A stretch of DNA of 64,000 bases, taken from contig NZ_CP016804.1 of the NCBI RefSeq assembly GCF_001886955.1, forward strand, positions 1,860,001 through 1,924,000. The letters run 5' to 3'. Made by a program: the position numbers and the translations under genes. Every line of letters starts with the position of its first letter. The stretch's first letter is position 1. Positions 24,201 to 33,759 of the stretch are shown here, one piece after another. The notes beneath the pieces were generated by a model. That model was not told where the DNA came from. It saw only the letters and a list, made by a program, of their open reading frames with translations, and searched no databases. This stretch comes from Halodesulfurarchaeum formicicum (GTDB taxonomy: Archaea > Halobacteriota > Halobacteria > Halobacteriales > Halobacteriaceae).

Positions 24201-24985
24201 ACGCACTCGAAGCGGCAGGGGAAACGGCCGGCGGGGCTGGTGATCTGGACCTGAAGCGGGTCTTCACGACCCGGCCCGGCGGCTACGGGTCCGGGACGAA
24301 CAAGGCGATCACCACTGGCGAGTGGACGGACGAGAGTGACCTCGCGGACGTGTTCGTGAACTGGGGCGGCTACGCCGTGGACGGCGACGGCGAGGTCGAA
24401 GCGGCCCACGACGCCCTGGAGGACCGACTCGAACGGATCGAGGCGACAGTGAAACTCGAAGACACCGCCGAACAGGACGAGTTCGACAGTTCGGACTGGT
24501 ATGCCTTCCACGGCGGGCTCAAGCGGGCCGTGGCCGACCGGAGCGGCAGCGAACCGGCCTCCTACGTGGGGGACGCGAGCGACCCGGACCGACCGCAGAT
24601 CTACACCAACGAGGAGAAACTCAGACAGACGATGCGCACCAGAGTACTCAACCCCGACTGGATCGACAGTATGGAAGCACACGACTACAAGGGCGCGGGC
24701 GACCTCGCGACCACCGTCGAGATCACGCTGGGCTGGGCGGCGACCACCGACGCAGTCAGCGACACGCTGTGGGAGCAGGTGGCAGACGCGTATGCCTTCG
24801 ACGAGGATCGACAGGAGTGGTTCATGGACGAGAACCCGTGGGCCCTGGAGCACGTGACCGAGACACTGCTGGAGGCCATCGACCGGGACCTCTGGGCGGC
24901 CGACCAGGAGACGATCGACCGGCTTCGGGACCTCCAGTTGTCGGTCGACGGCGAACTCGAAGCGGACCCGGAGGTGGCCCGATGA
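21257..24985 (+). CDS. cobN: cobaltochelatase large subunit CobN
   Basis: 1242 residues, the normal size for CobN/BchH-type porphyrin chelatase. Recognisable blocks: [16 protein letters not shown] early, [35 protein letters not shown] and [30 protein letters not shown] (in parts) in the core, RIGLHTLGE-like [19 protein letters not shown] and [17 protein letters not shown] toward the C-terminus. It inserts Co(II) into the corrin diamide with an AAA+ motor, supplied by chlID next door. Its presence beside cbiX means two different cobalt-insertion enzymes are encoded in one locus. It overlaps cbiC by 4 nt. Confidence 0.95.
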   Translation: [1242 protein letters not shown]

Positions 24986-25647
24986 CGGACGCCTCCGAAA
25001 CGGACCTCGGCGCGACGACCGAGGACGGGGACGCGATCGCCGAAGCGAGTCTCGACATCGTCTCGAAACTCGTTCCGGGGGACACGCTGCCGGACCGGTT
25101 CCGTCGCAAGGCCGTCCACGCGACCGGCGACCCCGAGTTCCAGTATCTCATGCGGTTCGGCAACGATCCCATCCACAGCGGGGCCGAAGCCGTGCTGTCG
25201 GGCGCCCCGATCATCACCGACGTGAACATGCCCCGTCACGGCATCACCGACCGGGGACATGACTGCGAGAAGTACACGGCACTGGGCGAGGGGGACGACC
25301 GCGCCGAGGAGACGGGAATCACTCGGACCGAAGCCGGCGTGATCGCACTCGACGAGCAGGGCGTCTATGACGACGCCATCGCGGTGATCGGCAACGCGCC
25401 GACCGCGGCGCTTTCCCTCGCCGAACGGATCGAAGCGGGAACCCGACCCGCAGCGGTCGTCGCGACACCGGTCGGCTTCATCAAGGCCGCCGAGAGCCGG
25501 GCACGGCTCCGGGAAGCCGGCGAGGCAACTGGCGTCCCGACGATCACGAACGTGGGCCGACGCGGCGGGAGTGGGCTGGCTGCAGCGCTTACGAACGAGC
25601 TCATTCACGTCGCATCGGATATCGGGGACGGGGTGATCGAAGTATGA
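24982..25647 (+). CDS. cbiC: precorrin-8X / cobalt-precorrin-8 methylmutase
   Basis: 221 residues from the ATG in the ATGA overlap with cobN. RRKAVHATGDPEFQYLMRF carries the catalytic His that protonates the ring; ADSIHSGAEAVLSGAPIITDVNM-like segment (DPIHSGAEAVLSG, TDVNMPRHGI) and ATPVGFIKAAESRARL with VGRRGGSGLAAAL are family blocks. It moves a methyl from C11 to C12 to form (hydrogeno/cob)yrinate. Overlaps cbiE by 4 nt. Confidence 0.95.
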   Translation: MTDASETDLGATTEDGDAIAEASLDIVSKLVPGDTLPDRFRRKAVHATGDPEFQYLMRFGNDPIHSGAEAVLSGAPIITDVNMPRHGITDRGHDCEKYTALGEGDDRAEETGITRTEAGVIALDEQGVYDDAIAVIGNAPTAALSLAERIEAGTRPAAVVATPVGFIKAAESRARLREAGEATGVPTITNVGRRGGSGLAAALTNELIHVASDIGDGVIEV

Positions 25648-26402
25648 GCGAGTACGACCTCGATTCGGGGCCCGATCCGGCCGACGCGGCCGCCGCCGAG
25701 CCGGAGGACCCAGCAGCACAGAATCCGGTGATCGCGGTCGGGATCGGGCCGGGTAACACCGACTTCCTCACGAAACGTGGCCGGGACGCGATCGCGCAGG
25801 CGGACGTGGTCGTCGGCTTCGGCACCGTCGTCGAGATGGTCGCCGAACTCACCGACGCGGAGTTGCTGACCTGTGGATACAAGGACGAGGCCGAAGCCCT
25901 CGCGGCCTTCGGCGAGCGGGTCGCCGAGGGAGCCAAGGGCGTGGCCGTGCTCATGGGCGATCCGAACCACTCGGGGTATCAGTTCCTCGGGAAGGTCGAG
26001 AACGCGGTCGACCGGCCGGTCCAGGTCGTCCCGGGGATCTCGGCGATTCAGGTGGCGGCGAGTCGGGCCCGGACGCCCATGGAGGACACCCGGTTCGTCA
26101 CGCTGCACAAGTCCGGGGACATCGAGCCCGGTCTACAGCGCCTGCGGGCGGTCGTCGGCGAGCGCAACCTCCTGGTGCTTCCCAGACCGTACGACGTGAT
26201 GCCCGGCGACATCGCTGCCGACCTGCTCGATTCGGGTGCGGATCCCGAACTCGACACGCTCGTCCTGGAAGAACTCACCCACGAGAGCGAGACGGTGACC
26301 CGGCTCACGCTGGGGGAACTGGCCAAACATGCCGGCGGTGACGGCCCAGAGGACACGCCTTTCTCCGACCTCTCGGTGCTTTCGGTTCGCGCCCCGCGGT
26401 AG
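25644..26402 (+). CDS. cbiE: cobalt-precorrin-7 C5-methyltransferase
   Basis: 252 residues. After an acidic head of ~28 residues come the methylase blocks VIAVGIGPGNTDFLTKRG, ADVVVGFGTVVEMV, VAVLMGDPNHSGYQFL, VVPGISAIQVAASRARTPMEDTRFVTLHKSG (in parts) and LVLPRPYDVMPGDIA. This pattern is CbiE. With the separate CbiT upstream it replaces the fused bacterial CobL. Last gene of the corrin operon. Confidence 0.94.
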   Translation: MSEYDLDSGPDPADAAAAEPEDPAAQNPVIAVGIGPGNTDFLTKRGRDAIAQADVVVGFGTVVEMVAELTDAELLTCGYKDEAEALAAFGERVAEGAKGVAVLMGDPNHSGYQFLGKVENAVDRPVQVVPGISAIQVAASRARTPMEDTRFVTLHKSGDIEPGLQRLRAVVGERNLLVLPRPYDVMPGDIAADLLDSGADPELDTLVLEELTHESETVTRLTLGELAKHAGGDGPEDTPFSDLSVLSVRAPR

Positions 26403-26416
26403 TCGTGTACAACAAC

Positions 26417-26449
26417 TGAGATTGGTGTATCTCAACCGTAATTGTTTAC
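26417..26449 (+). promoter_or_regulatory. promoter and palindromic site before the NitT/TauT-type ABC operon
   Basis: A perfect inverted repeat TGAGAT-N6-ATCTCA (26417-26434) stands 10 bp upstream of a TATA-like TTTAC (26445-26449), itself about 30 bp before the ATG at 26478. The palindrome differs from the cobalamin-promoter motif, so the transporter may be under separate control. Confidence 0.55.
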
Positions 26450-26477
26450 CTTTTCCTCCCGGTAGCAACGAGCAAGA

Positions 26478-27575
26478 ATGGAGCCAGCAGACCAAAACGA
26501 CGGGGCTGGGGGACGGGCCGAAGCCGTCAGGGATCGGGAGTCGACTCGACTCGACCGACGAGGGTTTTTGAGCACGGCCGGCGCGGCCCTCGCGACGGGT
26601 TCGCTGGCTGGCCTGGCCGGGTGTTCGGGCGGGGAGACAGAACCCACACTCTCCATCGGGTACAAGCCGAAGTTCGCGGCCCTGCAGTACCTCGTGATGA
26701 GCGAGGCGGGCTATCTTTCGGAACTCGATGCAACCGTCGAGCCGACGAACTTCGCGGGGACGGACGCGTCGATCATCTCGGCGTTCGCCGACGGCAACCT
26801 CGACGTCGGCTTTTTCGGGGTCACCCAGACCCTCAAGATGATCGAGAAGGGGGTCCCGGCGACCGGTGTCGCCGCGAATCACAAGAACGGCTTCGTCCTC
26901 GTCGGCGAGCCCACCTTCGCGGCGCAGTTTGAAAGCGAGGGGGCAGACGCGTTCCGAAAGCGTAGCGAGGACCGGGGCGAGCCCGTCCAGTTCACCACGG
27001 GCCCCACGGGCGGCATGGGCAACCTCGTCACGACCTACTGGCTCTTCGAGGAACTCGGACTCTCCCGGGATGTCATCGAGATCCAGACCATGGCCGGTAT
27101 CAAGGCCATCCGACGGTCGCTGCTCTCGGGGAACGCCACCGGGACCGCACTCGACGAACCGACGCTGACTCGACTCGCAACCGAGGACGCCGCGGTCGAG
27201 TACCTCGCCGAACCCGAGTCCTTCCTGCCCGAGTTGCCCGGCGGTATCATGGTCGTCCGCGATGAACTCCTCGAGGAACAGCCCGGCCTGGCCCGGGGGG
27301 TCACCAGGGCCCACGTCCAGGCAACCGAGTTGATCAACGACCAGCCCGCCGAGGCAGCGGCCGCCGCGAGCGCGGCGATCGGTGACTCCCTCTCGACGGC
27401 GACCGCCCGCCAGGCCATCGACTCCGCGGCCTCCACCTACGTCTCCGACCCGCGGGAGATCGAGGCCGGGACCGGCGTCTTCGCCGACTACATGCGTTCG
27501 GAGGGGATGCTCGACTCGGAGGTGGGCTTTGCCGAGGCCTTCGACCTGGCGGTCTACGACGCGGTTTCGAACTGA
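26478..27575 (+). CDS. ABC transporter substrate-binding lipoprotein (NMT1/SsuA-like)
   Basis: 365 residues. Twin-arginine motif DRRGFLS (26-32), hydrophobic stretch, and lipobox LAGC with Cys49 mark a Tat-exported lipoprotein. The mature part opens with LSIGYKPKFAALQYLVMSE and has SIISAFADGNLDVGFFGVTQTLKMIEKGVP (in parts), the fold of NitT/TauT-family periplasmic proteins, and an ARQAIDSAAS-type helical end. Members bind nitrate, sulfonates, thiamine precursors and other small anions or rings. The ligand here is unknown; position directly after cbiE raises the idea of a cobalamin-related precursor, which is only inference. Confidence 0.88.
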   Translation: MEPADQNDGAGGRAEAVRDRESTRLDRRGFLSTAGAALATGSLAGLAGCSGGETEPTLSIGYKPKFAALQYLVMSEAGYLSELDATVEPTNFAGTDASIISAFADGNLDVGFFGVTQTLKMIEKGVPATGVAANHKNGFVLVGEPTFAAQFESEGADAFRKRSEDRGEPVQFTTGPTGGMGNLVTTYWLFEELGLSRDVIEIQTMAGIKAIRRSLLSGNATGTALDEPTLTRLATEDAAVEYLAEPESFLPELPGGIMVVRDELLEEQPGLARGVTRAHVQATELINDQPAEAAAAASAAIGDSLSTATARQAIDSAASTYVSDPREIEAGTGVFADYMRSEGMLDSEVGFAEAFDLAVYDAVSN

Positions 27576-27576
27576 C

Positions 27577-28389
27577 ATGGCAGTCGACTTCGACCTCGAC
27601 CGCACCGAAGGGATCGACGCCGGGTGGTCAGGGAGCCACGCGTGGCTCGGGAGCTCCCGGCTCCGCCGAGGCCTGGGTGGGACCGTCCTCTTTCTCGGCT
27701 TCTGGTGGCTCGTGGCCCAGCCCCAGCCGGCCTACCTGCTCCCGACGCCGGTCGAGGTCGGCCAGGCGCTCGTGACCGAACTCGCCAGTGGGGCCGCGTT
27801 CGTCTATCTCGGGCAGAGCCTGCTCCATTACGTCCCGGGGGTCGTTCTCGGCGTGCTCGCCGGGAGCGGCGTGGGCGTGGCTGCCGGCTGGAACCAGGTC
27901 TTCGACGACGCGTCGGCCCCCGTCATCCGGGTGTTGCGACCCATCCCGCCGCTGGCCTGGATCGTCTTTGCCATCATGTGGTTCGGCTTCGGCCATCTGG
28001 GGGCGGCCTTTATCGTCTTCATCGGGGCGTTCTGGATCGCCTTCTACAACGCCTACAGCGGCGTGGAAGACGCCTCGACGGAGCTGATGGAGGCCGCCAC
28101 GACGTTGGGCGTGGACTCGGACTGGCGGCTGCTCAAGCGGGTCGTCCTCCCCGATGCCACCCCCGCCCTCTTCACCGGGCTCCGGACGAGCGTGGGGCAG
28201 AGCTGGATGATGGTGATCGCCGCCGAACTCTTCGGTGCGCCGGGAGTCGGCTACGAGATCATCACGAGCGCCAACAACCTCGCCATGCCGCGGAGCATCG
28301 CCTATATGCTGGTCATCAGCGCGGTCTTTCTCCTCTCGGACTGGGCGGTTCGAAGCCTGGAGGGGCGGGCACTCGCGTGGCGACAATGA
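27577..28389 (+). CDS. ABC transporter permease (NitT/TauT family)
   Basis: 270 residues from the ATG one base after the lipoprotein gene's stop codon. About six membrane helices; the cytoplasmic coupling motif is ELMEAATTLGVDSDWRLLKRVVLP (EAA..G form, in parts), followed by ATPALFTGLRTSVGQSWMMVIAAE, typical of SsuC/TauC permeases. It forms the homodimeric channel with the ATPase encoded immediately downstream, which it overlaps by 4 nt. Confidence 0.9.
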   Translation: MAVDFDLDRTEGIDAGWSGSHAWLGSSRLRRGLGGTVLFLGFWWLVAQPQPAYLLPTPVEVGQALVTELASGAAFVYLGQSLLHYVPGVVLGVLAGSGVGVAAGWNQVFDDASAPVIRVLRPIPPLAWIVFAIMWFGFGHLGAAFIVFIGAFWIAFYNAYSGVEDASTELMEAATTLGVDSDWRLLKRVVLPDATPALFTGLRTSVGQSWMMVIAAELFGAPGVGYEIITSANNLAMPRSIAYMLVISAVFLLSDWAVRSLEGRALAWRQ

Positions 28390-29156
28390 CCGCAAATCAC
28401 CCCAGCCCCGGAACGATCCGCTTCGACCGCGTCGAGAAGACCTACCAGACTACAGATGGCGGCTATACGACTGCAGTGGCTGACGTGTCACTCACAGTCG
28501 AGCCGGGAGAGTTACTGACGGTCGTCGGGCCCTCCGGCTGTGGCAAGACCACGCTGATCCGGCTGGTTGCGGGGCTAGAGGCCCCGACTGCGGGCCGCGT
28601 TCAGGTCGATGGCACGGACGTCCCCGGGCCAGCCCCGGAGCGACCCGTCGTCTTCCAGGAGCCCCGGCTCTTTCCCTGGCTCACCGCCCGGGAGAACGTC
28701 GCGTTCGGCCTGCGAGAGACAGATCACACCGAGGCGAAGATACGACAGCGGGCGGCCGAACAGCTGAAATCGGTGGGCCTCGGGGACGCCGGTGGGGCCT
28801 ACCCGACGGAACTCTCCGGCGGGATGAAACAGCGAGTGGGGCTGGCCCGAGCGCTCGCCGTGCAACCGCCGGTACTGCTGATGGACGAACCGTTCGGGAG
28901 TGTCGACGCTCACACCAGCCGGGATCTCCAGGACGACCTGTTGTCAGTCTGGAGTCGGACGGAGCGGACGGTCCTCTTTGTCACCCACGACATCGGCGAG
29001 GCGGTCTACCTGGGCGACCGGGTGGTCGTGATGGGGACGGACCCGGGCCACATTCGTGAAACCGTCACCGTCGACGTGGCCCGCCCCCGGGACCGAACCG
29101 ACCCCGCGCTCGCCGACTATCGCGAGCGGATCCTCGAACTGATCGACGGTAACTAA
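28386..29156 (+). CDS. ABC transporter ATPase (NitT/TauT family)
   Basis: 256 residues. Walker A VGPSGCGKTT (47-56), VVFQEPRLFPWLTARENVAFGL (Q-loop region, in parts), signature LSGGMKQR, Walker B VLLMDEPFGSVDAHT and switch His VTHDIGEAVYLGDRV match SsuB/TauB. It starts in an ATGA overlap with the permease gene and ends the three-gene operon. Confidence 0.93.
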   Translation: MTANHPSPGTIRFDRVEKTYQTTDGGYTTAVADVSLTVEPGELLTVVGPSGCGKTTLIRLVAGLEAPTAGRVQVDGTDVPGPAPERPVVFQEPRLFPWLTARENVAFGLRETDHTEAKIRQRAAEQLKSVGLGDAGGAYPTELSGGMKQRVGLARALAVQPPVLLMDEPFGSVDAHTSRDLQDDLLSVWSRTERTVLFVTHDIGEAVYLGDRVVVMGTDPGHIRETVTVDVARPRDRTDPALADYRERILELIDGN

Positions 29157-29180
29157 GGGAGCCACCCCCGTTGGGCCGGT

Positions 29181-29516
29181 ATGGATCACGTCTCCCGCAA
29201 CACAGTCGAGACCGCCGAACCGGTCGATGGCGTTCAGCTGACACTGCTTGCCGCTGGCGAGCGCATGAGCGTCCAGCACTTTCAGATCGAACCGGGCGCG
29301 ACCGTCCCGGAGCACAGCCATCCCCACGAACAGGTCGGCTACCTCGTGGCCGGGGAGCTGACCTTCCTGATCGAGGGCGAGGAAATCGTCGTGAGTGAGG
29401 GAGACTCCTACAGTCTTGCGAGCGAGGAACCACACGGCGTCGAAAACCGAGGCGACACCGTCGTCGAGGGCATCGACGTGTTCAGCCCGCCACGGACCGA
29501 TCCCGACTGGGCCTGA
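29181..29516 (+). CDS. small cupin-domain protein
   Basis: 111 residues. Single cupin barrel with both metal motifs: PEHSHPHEQVGYLVAGELTFLIEGEE (in parts) for motif 1 with three His and one Glu, and SEEPHGVENRGD for motif 2 with the fourth-strand His. Such proteins bind Fe, Mn, Ni or Zn and serve as dioxygenases, isomerases or sensors; the substrate cannot be told. It lies 24 bp after the ABC operon on the same strand and abuts the convergent icd gene with no spacer. Confidence 0.85.
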   Translation: MDHVSRNTVETAEPVDGVQLTLLAAGERMSVQHFQIEPGATVPEHSHPHEQVGYLVAGELTFLIEGEEIVVSEGDSYSLASEEPHGVENRGDTVVEGIDVFSPPRTDPDWA

Positions 29517-30773
<1,257 letters not shown>

Positions 30774-30858
30774 AGGCGACCGGAGAGGGGGGCGGGCCAA
30801 AAGGACTGCCCTTCCCCGGGACCGCGCAATTTTCGCCGCCGGGGGCCGAGGACACGGT

Positions 30859-31710
30859 ATGCAAGTCCTCGCACACGGGGGCGCGGGAACCACCCCGGAG
30901 GAACCAGCGGCGCGCCAGGCGACCCTCGATGCGGCCGTCCAGCGCGGTGCTGAAGCCCCGACCCCACTCGACGCGGTAGAAACAACGCTCCGGCGACTGG
31001 AGGCCGATCCCCGGTTCAATGCCGGCGTGGGAAGCGCCGTTCAGAGCGACGGGGTGATCAGGACCGACGCCGGTCTCATGACCGGCGAGGGGCAGATCGG
31101 CGCGGCCGCCGCGATGGCGGGAGTCGAGCACGCCGCGAGCGTCGCGCGAGTGGTTCTCGCGGAGACACCACACGTCATGCTCGCCGGCGGCCGGGCCAGC
31201 GCCCTGGCCGCCGAGTTCGGCATCGAAACCGAGGCCGACCTCTGGACCGAGCGCTCGCGTCAGCGGTGGGCCGACGCCTCGCCACCCGAGGGCGGTCCGC
31301 GTGCCCAACTGGACTGGGTGCGCGAGCAGTTCGGCGGCCACGACACGATCGGGGCAGTTGCCACCGACGGCGAGGCCATCGCGGTCGGGACCTCGACCGG
31401 CGGCCGCTGGTTCGCGCTTGCGGGGCGGGTTGGTGACGTGCCCCAGGTCGGCAGCGGCTTCTACGCGAGCGAACGGGCCGCCGCGAGCGCCACTGGGGCC
31501 GGCGAGGACATCGCTCGGGTCACGCTCTCCCGGCTGGCCGTCGACCTGGTCGAGTCCGGTGCCAACCCGGCCACAGCAGCCGAGCGCGCACTCGCAGCGT
31601 TCGAGGAGCAGACGGGCTCGACCGCCGGACTGATCGTGCTCGACCCCTCGGGCGACCGGGGGACGGCGTTCAATTCGGCCGCGATGCAGACCGCCTGGGG
31701 AACCGACTGA
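30859..31710 (+). CDS. isoaspartyl peptidase / plant-type L-asparaginase (Ntn hydrolase)
   Basis: 283 residues. MQVLAHGGAGTTPEE start, FNAGVGSAVQSDGVIRTDA substrate region, and the self-cleavage site GGHD-Thr163-IGAVATDG, where Thr163 becomes the nucleophile of the beta subunit. VGDVPQVGSGFYAS and ATGAGEDI are the oxyanion and substrate-binding loops. It hydrolyses isoaspartyl dipeptides or asparagine and would remove damaged proteins' beta-linkages. The cleavage motif here is HDT rather than the more common HGT. Divergent from icd with an 85-bp spacer. Confidence 0.92.
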   Translation: MQVLAHGGAGTTPEEPAARQATLDAAVQRGAEAPTPLDAVETTLRRLEADPRFNAGVGSAVQSDGVIRTDAGLMTGEGQIGAAAAMAGVEHAASVARVVLAETPHVMLAGGRASALAAEFGIETEADLWTERSRQRWADASPPEGGPRAQLDWVREQFGGHDTIGAVATDGEAIAVGTSTGGRWFALAGRVGDVPQVGSGFYASERAAASATGAGEDIARVTLSRLAVDLVESGANPATAAERALAAFEEQTGSTAGLIVLDPSGDRGTAFNSAAMQTAWGTD

Positions 31711-31749
31711 CCCGCAAGCGCTTTCTCCCTGTCGGCTGAATCCGGGGCC

Positions 31750-32643
31750 ATGGAAGACGTGGACCTCTCCGCCGAGCGCTTCGAGAAGTATCGAGAGGCC
31801 GGACGGATCCTCCGGGAGACCCTCGATGCCGCCGCCGAGAAAGTCGAGCCCGGTGCCAGCCACCTGGACGTCGCCGAGTTCGCCGAGGCACAGATCGAGG
31901 CCGCCGGGGCCGAGCCGGCCTTCCCGGCGAACATCAGCATCGACGAGGAGGCCTCACACGCCTCCCCGGGTCGGGACGACGAATCGGAGTTCCACGAGGG
32001 CGAACTGGTCTGCCTGGACGTGGGTGTGCACGTCGACGGCTGGATCGCCGACGCGGCGATCAGCGTCGACCTGGGCGATCACACGGACCTCATCGAGGCG
32101 GCCGAGGAGGCACTCGACGCGGCGATCGAGGTCGCCGGGCCGGGCGTGCACACCGGCGAGATCGGGGCCGAGATCCAGGACGTCATCGAGGCGTATGGCT
32201 ACAACCCGGTCGTGAACCTGAGCGGCCACGGGCTCGCGGAGTACGACGCCCACACGAACCCGACCATTCCCAACCGGGGGGTCGACACCGGCGTCGAACT
32301 CGAAGTCGGGGACGTGATCGCGATCGAGCCCTTCGCCACCGACGGCGGCGGGACCGTCTCGGAGGGCCAGAAGACCGAGATCTACTCGCTGCGACAGGAG
32401 CGCTCGGTGCGGAACCGACGGGCCCGCGAACTCTTGGAGGAGATCGTCGAGCGCTACGACCGGTTGCCCTTCGCGGCCCGGTGGTTCGAGGGGGCCCGGA
32501 CCGACATGACGCTGAACCGGCTGACCCAGCAGAACGTCCTTGAGAGCTATCCGGTGCTGAAGGGCCCGGACGGCACGAAGATCAGCCAGGCCGAGCACAC
32601 GATGATCGTCACCGAGGACGGCGTCGAGCTCACCACCGACTGA
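31750..32643 (+). CDS. map: methionine aminopeptidase, type II
   Basis: 297 residues, with the ~60-residue insertion (about 175-235) that defines type II enzymes of archaea and eukaryotes. Metal ligands are in DVGVHVDGWIADAAI (two Asp), SGHGLAEYDAHTNPTIPN (His), IEPFATDGGG (Glu) and the final Glu in the last strand before LTTD. It removes initiator methionine from nascent proteins. The gene stands in a run of rightward housekeeping genes, 39 bp after asparaginase. Confidence 0.95.
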   Translation: MEDVDLSAERFEKYREAGRILRETLDAAAEKVEPGASHLDVAEFAEAQIEAAGAEPAFPANISIDEEASHASPGRDDESEFHEGELVCLDVGVHVDGWIADAAISVDLGDHTDLIEAAEEALDAAIEVAGPGVHTGEIGAEIQDVIEAYGYNPVVNLSGHGLAEYDAHTNPTIPNRGVDTGVELEVGDVIAIEPFATDGGGTVSEGQKTEIYSLRQERSVRNRRARELLEEIVERYDRLPFAARWFEGARTDMTLNRLTQQNVLESYPVLKGPDGTKISQAEHTMIVTEDGVELTTD

Positions 32644-32679
32644 CCCAACAGTTACCTCCGCCCCGGGCCATCCCCCGGT

Positions 32680-33219
32680 ATGGACACGATCTTCTCGCCC
32701 TGGCGGATCGACTGGGTCGAGCGGAACCCGGCCGAAGACGAGATCGAGGGCTGTCCGTTCTGTGTGTTGCCCGAACGGGACACCGACCGGGACAGCCGCA
32801 TTCTCGCCCGCAACGACCAGGCCTTCGTCATTTTGAACAACTATCCCTACAACCCCGGCCACGCGATGGTGGTCCCCTACGAGCACACCGGCGAATATCG
32901 GGATCTGGACGAGGACACCCTGCTGGGACACAGTCGCCTCCTCCAGCAGACCCTCGAAGCGCTGGATCGGGCCCTCTCACCCAGCGGCTTCAACACGGGA
33001 TACAACCTCGGGGACGGGGCCGCTGGCGGGTCGATCAACGACCACGTCCACGCCCACGTCGTGCCCCGATGGCGGGGGGATACCAACTTCATGCCGGTCA
33101 TCGCTGACACGAAGATGATCGTCGAGGCCGTCGATGACACCTACGAGCGCGTCCACGAGGCCTTCGGAACGCTTCCGGACGCGACAGTTCCCGGGCCCGA
33201 TCAGGCCGTCGAACTCTGA
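32680..33219 (+). CDS. HIT family hydrolase
   Basis: 179 residues. FSPWRIDWVERN start, zinc-ligand CPFC, FVILNNYPYNPGHAMVVPYEHTGEY (in parts) and the histidine triad NDHVHAHVVPRW. The length and N-terminal Cys pair place it with the Fhit/Ap4A hydrolase-type branch. Likely splits dinucleoside polyphosphates or nucleoside phosphoramidates. 36 bp after map. Confidence 0.92.
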   Translation: MDTIFSPWRIDWVERNPAEDEIEGCPFCVLPERDTDRDSRILARNDQAFVILNNYPYNPGHAMVVPYEHTGEYRDLDEDTLLGHSRLLQQTLEALDRALSPSGFNTGYNLGDGAAGGSINDHVHAHVVPRWRGDTNFMPVIADTKMIVEAVDDTYERVHEAFGTLPDATVPGPDQAVEL

Positions 33220-33292
33220 ACGGACAGCTCGCGGTTCTACCGGCCCGAAAACTGCCGATAACGGTTTTTCCCTCGCGAGCGAACACTGCCGG

Positions 33293-33721
33293 ATGAGCGA
33301 ACTGGCACTCACCAGCGCCGGCACCCAATCGATCCGGCCAGCGGTCCTCTACTGGCCGCTCGCCGTCTGGGCAGTTATGGCCATACTCGCGGTACTCAAC
33401 GGCGGATTCCGGGAACTGGTCCTCGTCCCGCGACTCGGGACGTATCCGGCCCACGTCCTCAGCACGCTCCTGCTCGTGGCCGTAATTAGTCTGGTCGCGG
33501 CCTGGTACTTCGGCTGGACAGAAATTGCACACACCCAGGCGGAGTTGCTGCTCATCGGCGGGCTCTGGACCCTGTTGACGATCGGCTTCGAGTTCCTCGT
33601 CGGCTTTCTCGCCGGCGAGCCGGTGGGAACCACGCTCGCACAGTACGACGTGCTCGCCGGCCGGATCTGGGTGCTCGTCCCGATCGTGCTGTTCGTCGCG
33701 CCACTGGTTTTCGGCCGGTAG
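33293..33721 (+). CDS. four-helix membrane protein of unknown function
   Basis: 142 residues from the ATG at 33293, which has a TTTTTCC stretch about 27 bp before it. Hydrophobic helices at about 18-37, 50-72, 82-104 and 120-140; a Glu in the first loop (GGFRELVLVPRLG) and in the third helix (TIGFEFLVGF) are embedded or near-membrane. No motif of a known transporter was recognised. Stands alone after the HIT gene. Confidence 0.75.
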   Translation: MSELALTSAGTQSIRPAVLYWPLAVWAVMAILAVLNGGFRELVLVPRLGTYPAHVLSTLLLVAVISLVAAWYFGWTEIAHTQAELLLIGGLWTLLTIGFEFLVGFLAGEPVGTTLAQYDVLAGRIWVLVPIVLFVAPLVFGR

Positions 33722-33759
33722 TCGGGAACACTCTTCCCCACGGCGGGCCTGGTTGGCGT

